64,000 nucleotides of DNA from Hydrogenedens sp964549105 (GTDB lineage Bacteria; Hydrogenedentota; Hydrogenedentia; Hydrogenedentales; Hydrogenedentaceae): NCBI GenBank assembly GCA_964549105.1, contig CAZJTZ010000011.1:40377-104376 (forward strand), read 5' to 3'. Positions 27,049 to 35,258 of this stretch are shown piece after piece; position 1 is the stretch's first letter, and each line of letters begins with the position of its first letter. Position numbers and translations under genes: made by a program. The notes below the pieces were generated by a model that had not been told where the DNA came from, searched no databases, and saw nothing but the letters and a program-made list of their open reading frames with translations.

Positions 27049-28461
27049 TTATGAAGTCCTATCGTTGAAACCTAATTTGCAAACAGATTCAGGTGTTATT
27101 AATGATTGAAACTCATCAAAGGTAAGTAAATTTCCTTCAATTACGATTTCACGGATACTTTTTTTAGTAGAACTCGCTTTTTTGGAAACGGCACAGGCTT
27201 TCTCATATCCAATTTTTTGAATAAGTGCAGTTAAAGTTGCCGTAGAATTGTCTACATAAGAATTACAAACTTCCTGATTAACAGTAATTCCTTTAATACA
27301 TTTTTCCGAGAAAAGATTTGTTACATTCGTAAGCATTTGGAGCATATTTAAAATACAATATGCGATTAATGGAACAAAGGGATTTAATTCTAAATTTCCT
27401 GAAGAACAAGCAAAAGAAATAACCTGGTCAAAGCCAAAAGAGAGAAGAGCCACCTGACTTACTGCTTCAGGTAGAACGGGATTAACTTTTGCAGGCATTA
27501 TAGAGGAACCGGCTTGTAATGGTGGAAGATTTATTTCACGAAATCCTGTTTCAGGACCGGAAGATAGCAATCTTAAATCGGATGCAATTTTATTTAAGGT
27601 TATTGCAAGGGAACGGATTATCCCTGAGACCTCTCCGAATACATCAAAATTTTGTGTGCCATCTATTAAATTTTCTGCCCTGGAAAAACCAATTTTAGAA
27701 ATTTCTCTAAGTGTATCTACTACACGAAAGATATAACTTCGCGGAGCACCCAGACCTGTACCAATAGCCGTCCCACCTAAATTTACAACTCGTAGTCGTT
27801 CCTCACATTTATAAATTCGCCATCGGTCCCGAGCAAGGGCATCTGCATAAGCACCCATTTCTCTACCAAGGGTAGTAAGGGTAGCATCTTGAAGTTCTGT
27901 CCTTCCGACTTTGACTATATGTGCTAATTGTTTTTCAAGATTTTGGAATGATTCCAACAACTGAATCACAGAGGCTTCTAAATTTCTTAACATTTTAATT
28001 GTTGAGAGTTTTAATGCCGTGGGATAAGTATCATTTGTAGATTGGTGTAGATTTATATCATCTAAAGGGGAAATGATGTCATACCTTGACCGGGAATATC
28101 CTAGAAGTTCGAGAGCCCTATTTGCAATGACCTCATTAATGTTCATATTTGTACTGGTTCCTGCACCTCCTTGAAGAGCATCTACAACGATTTGGTTATT
28201 CCATTTACCATTTGCAAGTTCTTCACAAGCATGGAAAATGGACTCGGCTTTTCCTGAGGGTTCAGTTAAATATCCCAATGCATGATTTGTCTTTGCGCAA
28301 GCAAGTTTAACTATGCCATAAGATTGGATTAATTCGGGATGGACACGCTGGTGAGATATGGGAAAATTTTCGAGAGCACGAGCAGTATGAATACCCCAAT
28401 ATACATCAGTGGGTATTCTCTTTTCACCTAATAAATCTGACTCTAATCTATAATCTGACAT
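27049..28461 (-). CDS. aspA: Aspartate ammonia-lyase within the hydrogenase maturation operon
   Basis: 470 residues, full aspartase/fumarase-superfamily length. Starts YRLESDLLGEKRIPTDVYWG and contains the active-site loop GSSIMPAKVNP plus GGAGTSTNMNINEV, which fit aspartase rather than fumarase. Converts aspartate to fumarate and ammonia. It is placed between hydG (24 bp upstream) and hydF (30 bp downstream). The bridging amine of the [2Fe] subcluster has been traced to ammonia, so local NH3 supply is a plausible reason for this position. No ribosome site stands out. Confidence 0.9.
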   Translation of the reverse strand: MSDYRLESDLLGEKRIPTDVYWGIHTARALENFPISHQRVHPELIQSYGIVKLACAKTNHALGYLTEPSGKAESIFHACEELANGKWNNQIVVDALQGGAGTSTNMNINEVIANRALELLGYSRSRYDIISPLDDINLHQSTNDTYPTALKLSTIKMLRNLEASVIQLLESFQNLEKQLAHIVKVGRTELQDATLTTLGREMGAYADALARDRWRIYKCEERLRVVNLGGTAIGTGLGAPRSYIFRVVDTLREISKIGFSRAENLIDGTQNFDVFGEVSGIIRSLAITLNKIASDLRLLSSGPETGFREINLPPLQAGSSIMPAKVNPVLPEAVSQVALLSFGFDQVISFACSSGNLELNPFVPLIAYCILNMLQMLTNVTNLFSEKCIKGITVNQEVCNSYVDNSTATLTALIQKIGYEKACAVSKKASSTKKSIREIVIEGNLLTFDEFQSLITPESVCKLGFNDRTS

Positions 28462-28485
28462 AAAATGGCTATTTATGCTTCTATG

Positions 28486-29886
28486 CTACACATAGACATC
28501 TCGTTCGCCTGCTTTTACACGGTTGAGAAGGGGTTCTGCTCGTTTCTTGCGTGCTTCGGTCATCGCATTTAATATCTCTCCTATTTTTGCCCAACCTATT
28601 TCCTTTGTTTTGGGTGAGGCATAATCTTCAAGATATTCAGCGAAGGTATTTAAGGCATTTATCTCACAAAAGTTTTTAATTAGTCCGGGTTTAGCGAGGT
28701 CCATGAAATCAGCACCAGTTCTGCCTAAACGATAGCAAGCAGTGCAAAAGGAGGGAATATAACCCAATTGTGCAATATCCTGTATCACTTCATCTGGACC
28801 GCGATGGTCTCCTAACGAAAATTGGCTCATATCTTCTTCTTCGGCTCCTGTATAACCGCCGGGATTGGTTCGACTACCTGCGGAGATTTGTGAAACCCCT
28901 AATGCAAAGGTTTCTCTCCGCATATCGGGTGTCTCACGGGTTGTCATAATCATACCTGTATATGGAACGGCTAATCTCAAAATTGCGACTACTTTACAGA
29001 AATCAATGTCAGACACAGCGTAAGGCGGATGTAAAGATATTTCCGAGCCTACTGCGGGTTCTATCCTTGGGACACTTATGGTATGGCATCCAACTCCAAA
29101 TTTTTCTTCAAGGTGTTTAATGTGTTGCATTAGAGCCATAACTTCAAATCGCCAGTCAAATAGCCCGAATAATACACCCACGCCAACATCATTTATACCT
29201 GCTTCCATTGCACGGTCCATAGCGCTTACACGCCAATCATAATCTCTTTTTATCCCTTTTACATGCATTCTTTTGTAGGTTTCACGGTGATATGTTTCCT
29301 GAAATAATTGATAAGTGCCAATCTTTGCTTCCTTCAATCTTTTAAATTCTTCAAGTGTAAGGGGTGCAACATTTACATTTACCCTTCTAATTTCCCCTCT
29401 TCCTTTTTTGACGCTATAAATTGTATTGACACAATCAATGATATAATCAAATCCTCCCTCCATTGGATAAGATTCTCCTGCAACCAGCAGTATTCTTTTA
29501 TGTCCTTCATCAACTATAGCCTCTACTTCTCTACGGACTTCATCTTGATTGAGGGCTTTACGCCGCAGTAAGGTATTGCTACTTCTAAATGCACAGTATA
29601 CACACTCATTTTTACATAGGTTTGATACATACAAAGGCGCAAATAAGACTAACCTTTTCCCATAGATTTCCTCTTTGACTCTACGGGCGGTTGCAAAAAC
29701 TTCTTTTAGCAGGTCTGGGTCGCTAACCATAGCAAGAGAAGCAACCTCGGATTCATTCAAGCCTTTTAATTCAAGAGATTTGGAAAGTATCTCACGGATA
29801 CGAACAGCGTCTTCTTTTGTGCTGTTTTTCAAAGTATCAAAAATCTGTTCTTCGTTAATAAATACTGTTTCAATATTTGTACTCAT
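28486..29886 (-). CDS. hydG: [FeFe] hydrogenase maturase HydG
   Basis: 466 residues. The radical-SAM cluster is Cys91/95/98 in CKNECVYC. The C-terminal extension carries the FCTACYRLGRTG motif that holds the auxiliary 'dangler' cluster. HydG cleaves tyrosine to give CO and cyanide ligands for the H-cluster. First gene of its operon, with GAGGT 9 bases before the ATG and a perfect palindrome 25 bp upstream. Confidence 0.97.
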   Translation of the reverse strand: MSTNIETVFINEEQIFDTLKNSTKEDAVRIREILSKSLELKGLNESEVASLAMVSDPDLLKEVFATARRVKEEIYGKRLVLFAPLYVSNLCKNECVYCAFRSSNTLLRRKALNQDEVRREVEAIVDEGHKRILLVAGESYPMEGGFDYIIDCVNTIYSVKKGRGEIRRVNVNVAPLTLEEFKRLKEAKIGTYQLFQETYHRETYKRMHVKGIKRDYDWRVSAMDRAMEAGINDVGVGVLFGLFDWRFEVMALMQHIKHLEEKFGVGCHTISVPRIEPAVGSEISLHPPYAVSDIDFCKVVAILRLAVPYTGMIMTTRETPDMRRETFALGVSQISAGSRTNPGGYTGAEEEDMSQFSLGDHRGPDEVIQDIAQLGYIPSFCTACYRLGRTGADFMDLAKPGLIKNFCEINALNTFAEYLEDYASPKTKEIGWAKIGEILNAMTEARKKRAEPLLNRVKAGERDVYV

Positions 29887-29910
29887 TATTCTTTACCTCA
29901 ATTTATAATC

Positions 29911-29931
29911 TTAAGTTCACTGTGAACTTAA
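29911..29931. promoter_or_regulatory. Perfect 21-bp palindrome before hydG
   Basis: Arms TTAAGTTCAC and GTGAACTTAA flank a single T at 29921; all 10 pairs match. It ends 25 bp before the hydG ATG. On the minus strand a TATAAA-like -10 (GATTATAAAT) directly follows, so a bound protein would block the promoter. The arrangement differs from a Rex site (TTGTGAA-N4-TTCACAA) because the half-sites point the other way. Regulator unknown. Confidence 0.55.
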
Positions 29932-30282
29932 TAATTTCATCACGGCTACCCATAAGGGTCTAATACATTTTATCTTTAATAACTTAATTTTAATCTATAT
30001 TTCTAATAATGGAACTTTTAATTTTTCCTATAAAGTTAACAGACTGAATGCTATTATATATTCCCCCATTATTAAATCCGTAATAATCGTTAATACATTT
30101 AAAATTATAACCATTCTCTCTCTGCCTGCGAAGGTGATAATCTCCCCATTTTAATATCATTTCAGAAAATTTTCGGATATCTCGGATATCAATATTTATC
30201 ATCAGCAACTATTACAATCTTCTTTTCTAACTGTTAACCTCCTTTCTACAATTATACTACTTTGTTGATAGCAGATTTTATT
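29932..30282. other. Gene-free A+T-rich stretch
   Basis: Between the hydG operator and the hnd terminator hairpin. A 72-codon open frame on the minus strand (29990-30208) has unusual composition (many Ile, Asn, Tyr), no ribosome site and no recognisable family, so I do not call it. It probably holds promoter sequence for hydG. No RNA gene seen. Confidence 0.5.
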
Positions 30283-30317
30283 TTAAGGGAGTGTGCCCAG
30301 AGAACACACTCCCTTAA
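30283..30317 (-). terminator. Hairpin after hndD
   Basis: A 13-bp perfect stem (30283-30295 with 30305-30317, core AAGGGAGTGTG) around a 9-base loop begins 8 bases after the hndD stop. There is no strong T-run on the minus strand (the following bases are A-rich), so it may act as a weak terminator or as a 3'-end stabiliser. Confidence 0.5.
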
Positions 30318-30324
30318 TTAAATA

Positions 30325-32097
30325 TTATACTTTTGTTCGTGCTTCGTAGTGGGTATGTAGTAAATGATGTGAGAGTTCACTATTGGGATGACCAAGGAAT
30401 TCTTCATAAATTTTCTGTATATCCGGATTGACATGGGATTTGCGGATTTGTTTTCCCTCGTCTTCTTTATAAATGGCTTGAATACGAGCCAGACGAACTG
30501 AATTGTCAGTAAATCGGGGTTGTCCTCCACCACCGATACACCCACCGGGACAGGTCATAATTTCTATGAAATGATACATTTTTTCACCTGAACGAACTTT
30601 CTCTATTACGGCTCTTGCATTCCCAAGTCCGTGGGCAACTGCTACATTAAGCGTAGCACCTTCTAAAAATGACCATTCCGGGACACATTTTTCAATTTTC
30701 AGGGAAGCCTCTTTGATTCCTTCTAAACCTTCAATCGGTTTTACATGAAGTCCATCAAAAGGTAATTCGCGACCGGTTACAATCTCGTATACTGTTCTTA
30801 TGGCTGCTTCCATTACGCCTCCTGTGTTTGCAAATATATCTGCTGCACCTGAGGATAAACCTAATGGTGAATCTTGGGTCCCATCTGGTAAATTAACAAA
30901 GTCAATACCTGCTTGTTTAATCATTCTGCCTAATTCACGGGTAGTAAGCACATAATCAACATCACGTACTCCCGAACTATTCATTTCGGGACGCTGATGC
31001 TCATACTTTTTAGCAGTGCAAGGCATAATAGAAACGACAATAATATCTTCAGGCTTTTTACCAATTTTTTGGGCATAATATGTTTTTGCAACTGCACCAA
31101 ACATTTGTTGGGGTGATTTGCAAGTAGACACATTAGGTATCATATCGGGATAAAAATGTTCTAAAAATTTAATCCAACCAGGGGAACAACTCGTAAACAT
31201 AGGCAATGCTATATCTTCACCACCGACTAATTTTTTCTTTAATCTTGTAAGTAGTTCTGTCCCTTCTTCCAGAATACAAAGGTCTGCAGCAAAGTTTGTA
31301 TCAAAAACGGCGTGGAAACCCAATCTCCGAAGGGCAGTAACCATTTTTCCTGTTACTAAAGTTCCTGGGGGCAAACCAAAGCATTCACCCAAAGCAGCAC
31401 GAATGGCTGGTGCCGTCTGAACAACCACCGTTTTTGTCGGGTCATCCAGAGCAGAAAGGACATCTGGAATCTGGTCTTTTTCAACAATAGCCCCTACAGG
31501 ACAAACAGCACCACATTGCCCACATTGGACACATACGATATCATCCAATTCACTACAAAAAGCGGGGCCAATAACTGTTTCAAAACCACGATTTTGGGGG
31601 AAAAGCCCTCCAACACCCTGGACATCATTACAAACGGTAACACAACGACGACACAGGACACATTTTGAGGTATCTCGAACAAGAGCAGGAGTTGTATCAT
31701 CAATAATTCTTCTACTTTTTTCTCCTGAATAGTGTATTTCCTTAACACCCAGCGTTCGGGCAAGGGCTTGTAGTTCACAATCCTCATTTCTAACACAAAG
31801 TTGACAATCGCCATCATGGTCGGAAAGTAAAAGTTCCACAACCATCTTTCTTGCTTCCCGTGCCCTTTTGGAATTGGTGTGAACTTTCATTCCATCTGCA
31901 ACAGGTGCTACACAGGATGCTACAAGGGTTTTTGCTCCCTCTACTTCCACAATACAAACACGACAAGCACCAATTGCTTGAACATCTTGAAGGTAACAAA
32001 GGGTCGGGATTTTTACCCCTGCTTGTTTTGCTGCTTGTAGAATTGTTGTTCCATCGGGAACTTCTGTAGAAATTCCATCTATTGTTACTTTTGGCAT
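30325..32097 (-). CDS. hndD: [FeFe] hydrogenase catalytic subunit (HndD/HydA, M3 type)
   Basis: 590 residues. Order: [2Fe-2S] plant-type domain (Cys34, 45, 48, 62); His-Cys [4Fe-4S] site (around 94-107); two [4Fe-4S] clusters (Cys146-Cys200 region); H-cluster domain with L1 TSCSPGW (Cys304), L2 MPCTAKKYE (Cys360) and L3 CPGGC (Cys516, Cys520); and a short small-subunit-like tail (SHHLLHTHY). L1 has Ser where many monomeric enzymes have a second Cys; I believe this is usual in multimeric types. It makes or oxidises H2, with electrons passed through HndC. AGGAGAA ribosome site; 18 bp after hndC. Confidence 0.95.
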   Translation of the reverse strand: MPKVTIDGISTEVPDGTTILQAAKQAGVKIPTLCYLQDVQAIGACRVCIVEVEGAKTLVASCVAPVADGMKVHTNSKRAREARKMVVELLLSDHDGDCQLCVRNEDCELQALARTLGVKEIHYSGEKSRRIIDDTTPALVRDTSKCVLCRRCVTVCNDVQGVGGLFPQNRGFETVIGPAFCSELDDIVCVQCGQCGAVCPVGAIVEKDQIPDVLSALDDPTKTVVVQTAPAIRAALGECFGLPPGTLVTGKMVTALRRLGFHAVFDTNFAADLCILEEGTELLTRLKKKLVGGEDIALPMFTSCSPGWIKFLEHFYPDMIPNVSTCKSPQQMFGAVAKTYYAQKIGKKPEDIIVVSIMPCTAKKYEHQRPEMNSSGVRDVDYVLTTRELGRMIKQAGIDFVNLPDGTQDSPLGLSSGAADIFANTGGVMEAAIRTVYEIVTGRELPFDGLHVKPIEGLEGIKEASLKIEKCVPEWSFLEGATLNVAVAHGLGNARAVIEKVRSGEKMYHFIEIMTCPGGCIGGGGQPRFTDNSVRLARIQAIYKEDEGKQIRKSHVNPDIQKIYEEFLGHPNSELSHHLLHTHYEARTKV

Positions 32098-32115
32098 AGT
32101 TGGTTCTCCTATATT

Positions 32116-35100
32116 CTATTTTTGTGCGTTTAAACTCACTTTTGTTTCCCGATAATCACACCGTAAGCAACGACGTGCTTCTCTTATTGCAACCGTTTCC
32201 GTGTAAGGGATCTCCACTTCACTAAAGTTGTGGATTCTTTTTTCGATAGGAAGTAGTCTCATTTGTGCTCTTGGTAAATCTACCGGGTCGGATTCGGGGT
32301 CAAAATCTGTGTCTACCATATAAGGTTCTCTCCAGAATGCGTGTTCTTCACCTGTAAGATATTTATCTATACCTACGGCGGCTCTTTCTCCTGCACCAAT
32401 GGCTTCTGCTACGGAAGCAGGTCCTGAACTAATATCGCCACCGGCGAATAACCATTCTTCTGTCGTTTGATTGTATAATGTGTCAACCCATAGGAAACCA
32501 GTAGGCGTAAGCTTAACATTAAGACCATTTAGGTAGCGTTTTAAGTCTACAGATTGACCGATCGCTGCAATAACCTGGTCGGCTTCTTCTACAAAGGGTT
32601 CTTCTCCCGCTTTTGCCTCGGGTCTCCGTCGCCCAGAACGGTCGTATTCACCTAACCACATGTGTTGGCATTTCACACCTGATACTTTTCCATTTTCAGT
32701 AAGAATTTCCAGAGGCGAAACTAACATTTTTAAGACAACTCCTTCATTTACTGCCTCTTCAATTTCTTCTTTGTAAGCCGGCATCTCTTCCCTTGTTCTA
32801 CGATATAAAACAGTAACCTTTTTCGCACCAAGACGAATAGCCGTCCTTGCGGCATCAATAGCGGCGTTACCTCCACCGATAACCACGACTTTCTTTCCTA
32901 CTGGAACAGAACCACGGAGATTGTATTCGCGTAAGAAATCAATTGCTTCTACAACACCTTCTGCATCCTCGCCATTAACTCTTAATTTCTGTCCCATGGG
33001 TGCTCCAATACCGAGAAAAATAGCTTCGTAACCATCATCACGCAAACTTTGTAATGTATAATCACTTCCCAATGCCTTTTCTGTTTCGATAACAACTCCC
33101 ATTCTCTCTATCATACGGATTTCGCGTGCTAATTCTTCACGGGGTAAACGATAGGCTGGAATTGTCTGGACAAGCATGCCACCAGGTCTGGGGGCTGATT
33201 CAAGAACGCGTGGTTGATATCCCAAACGAGCAAGAAAATAGGCACAGGTTAAGCCTGCGGGTCCTGCTCCAATAATAGCGACTTTTTTACGGGCATTTTC
33301 TTCATTTTCTCTAATTTCTGGCAATTGGATAGTTACTTCCTGCTCTACCATAAAGCGTTTTAGACCGCGTATTGAAACGGCTTCATCCAGAGTGGCTCTT
33401 CTGCACTTTTCTTCACAGGTATGGAAGCATACACGAGCACAGACGGATGCAAATGGATTTTGGTCTCGATGAACCCGTAATGCTTCTGCATATCGTTTTT
33501 CTGCCACCAGGGATACAAAACCGGGTATATATACATTCGCAGGACAGGCACTCATACAAGGAGCACGAACTAATGAAGGGCAAACACCTGCAGGACATTT
33601 TCGTTCGCGAATATGTATTTCAAATTCGTCGCGAAAATGGCGAATCGCAGAAAGAACCGGGTTCGGTGCTGTTTGTCCCAATCCACAAAGGGCTGTATCT
33701 TTTATCTGTTGACCTAATTCAATTAATTTTTCAATATCCCCTTCTTCTCCCCTGCCTTCGCAAATCCGTGTTACAATCTCCAACATTCTCTTTGTCCCAA
33801 CCCGACATGGAACACATTTTCCGCAGGATTCGTCCTGGACAAAATCAAGGAAGAAACGAGCCATATCCACCATACAAGTATCTTCGTCCATAACAATAAG
33901 ACCGCCGGAACCCATGATAGCACCTAATTCTTGTAAAGATTCATAGTCAACAGGAACATTTAAGTGTTGTCTGGGAATACAACCCCCTGAAGGACCACCG
34001 ATTTGTGCTGCTTTAAATTGTTTTCCCCGGGGAACACCGCCGCCAATATCATAAATAATTTCACCTAATGGTGTTCCTACGGGAACTTCTACTAATCCTG
34101 TATTATTCACTGTTCCTGCTAAGGCAAAAACTTTTGTCCCTTTACTTTTAGGTGTCCCCATAGAGGCAAACCAACTTGCACCCTTCAATATAATTATAGG
34201 AATATTTGCATAGGTTTCGACATTATTCAACAAACTGGGTTTTTCCCATAAGCCTTTATTCGCAGGGAAAGGTGGACGGGGTCTGGGTTCACCGCGTTTG
34301 CCTTCGATAGAACGCATCAATGCCGTCTCTTCACCACATACGAAAGCACCAGAACCCATTCTGATTTCCAGATCAAAGTTAAACCCACTACCCATTATGT
34401 TTTTACCTAATAAACCTAATTCTCTTGCCTGTTCAATGGCAATATTTAGTCTCTTTACTGCTAATGGATATTCTGCTCGCACATAGACATATCCCTGGTC
34501 AGAACCGATTGCATAACCGGCAATAATCATAGCCTCAATAACACTATGTGGGTCTCCTTCTAATACACTTCTATCCATAAATGCGCCCGGGTCACCTTCG
34601 TCCGCATTACAAAGCACATATTTCTTATCACCGGTGGCTTTCTTTGTTAATTCCCATTTCAATCCCGTTGGAAAACCTGCACCTCCTCTTCCGCGAAGTC
34701 CAGATTTTTTAACTTCGTCTATGACTTGTTCAGGTTTCATTTGTGTTAATACTTTTGCTAATGCCTGATACCCATCTCTTGCAATATACTCCTCTATTTT
34801 TGTCGGGTCTATGGTACCACAATTTCGTAAGACAATCTTGGTTTGTTGTTTAAAGAAACCTATCTCCTGCAATGTAGGTAAAATTTGTGAGGTTGTGGTA
34901 GATTTAAAGTTTAACCGAGTTACCACACGACCCTTTAATAAGTGTTCGACAACGATGTCTTCGGCATCCGATGGCTTTATTCCCTGATAGAAAATAGCAT
35001 CAGGATAAATCACTACCACAGGGCCGATTGCACAGGGACCTAAACAACCTGTATGAACAATTTTAATCTCGTCATTTAATCCATGTTTAGTAAGTGCTTC

Positions 35101-35187
35101 TGAAAAGGCAGAACTTACTTCCATGGAACCGGATGCAACGCAACCTGCACCTGCACAGATTAGCACATGACTTCGAAATGGACTCAT
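32116..35187 (-). CDS. hndC: HndC/NuoF-like subunit fused to a GltD/NfnB-like oxidoreductase
   Basis: 1023 residues, much longer than the roughly 600 of usual HydB/HndC. Order: thioredoxin-like [2Fe-2S] domain (Cys11, 16, 48, 52); NuoF FMN/NADH domain (GLRGRGGAGFPTG at 163-175); SLBB; [4Fe-4S] site (Cys455, 458, 461, 501). Then, in place of the usual C-terminal ferredoxin domain, there is a cysteine-rich dicluster region (Cys531-548 and 583-595), an FAD Rossmann motif (GAGPAG at 640-645) and a second nucleotide site (GGGNAA at 771-776) with VLYRRTREEMPA. In GltD/NfnB that last motif binds the NADPH phosphate. One polypeptide thus offers an NADH site, an FMN, an FAD and a probable NADPH site. 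Confidence 0.93.
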   Translation of the reverse strand: MSPFRSHVLICAGAGCVASGSMEVSSAFSEALTKHGLNDEIKIVHTGCLGPCAIGPVVVIYPDAIFYQGIKPSDAEDIVVEHLLKGRVVTRLNFKSTTTSQILPTLQEIGFFKQQTKIVLRNCGTIDPTKIEEYIARDGYQALAKVLTQMKPEQVIDEVKKSGLRGRGGAGFPTGLKWELTKKATGDKKYVLCNADEGDPGAFMDRSVLEGDPHSVIEAMIIAGYAIGSDQGYVYVRAEYPLAVKRLNIAIEQARELGLLGKNIMGSGFNFDLEIRMGSGAFVCGEETALMRSIEGKRGEPRPRPPFPANKGLWEKPSLLNNVETYANIPIIILKGASWFASMGTPKSKGTKVFALAGTVNNTGLVEVPVGTPLGEIIYDIGGGVPRGKQFKAAQIGGPSGGCIPRQHLNVPVDYESLQELGAIMGSGGLIVMDEDTCMVDMARFFLDFVQDESCGKCVPCRVGTKRMLEIVTRICEGRGEEGDIEKLIELGQQIKDTALCGLGQTAPNPVLSAIRHFRDEFEIHIRERKCPAGVCPSLVRAPCMSACPANVYIPGFVSLVAEKRYAEALRVHRDQNPFASVCARVCFHTCEEKCRRATLDEAVSIRGLKRFMVEQEVTIQLPEIRENEENARKKVAIIGAGPAGLTCAYFLARLGYQPRVLESAPRPGGMLVQTIPAYRLPREELAREIRMIERMGVVIETEKALGSDYTLQSLRDDGYEAIFLGIGAPMGQKLRVNGEDAEGVVEAIDFLREYNLRGSVPVGKKVVVIGGGNAAIDAARTAIRLGAKKVTVLYRRTREEMPAYKEEIEEAVNEGVVLKMLVSPLEILTENGKVSGVKCQHMWLGEYDRSGRRRPEAKAGEEPFVEEADQVIAAIGQSVDLKRYLNGLNVKLTPTGFLWVDTLYNQTTEEWLFAGGDISSGPASVAEAIGAGERAAVGIDKYLTGEEHAFWREPYMVDTDFDPESDPVDLPRAQMRLLPIEKRIHNFSEVEIPYTETVAIREARRCLRCDYRETKVSLNAQK

Positions 35188-35258
35188 ATAGTTATCTCCT
35201 TTCTATAACTATTTATTTTCTTCGTTTCTGAAGTTTTTCTATACATTTTCAAATTTCA

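Noticed and set aside
29911..29931. Second Rex operator before hydG
   Set aside because: Half-sites are in the opposite order from TTGTGAA-N4-TTCACAA and the centre is a single base.
29990..30208. 72-codon open frame, minus strand, upstream of hydG
   Set aside because: No ribosome site, no recognisable family, skewed A+T-rich composition. Treated as non-coding.
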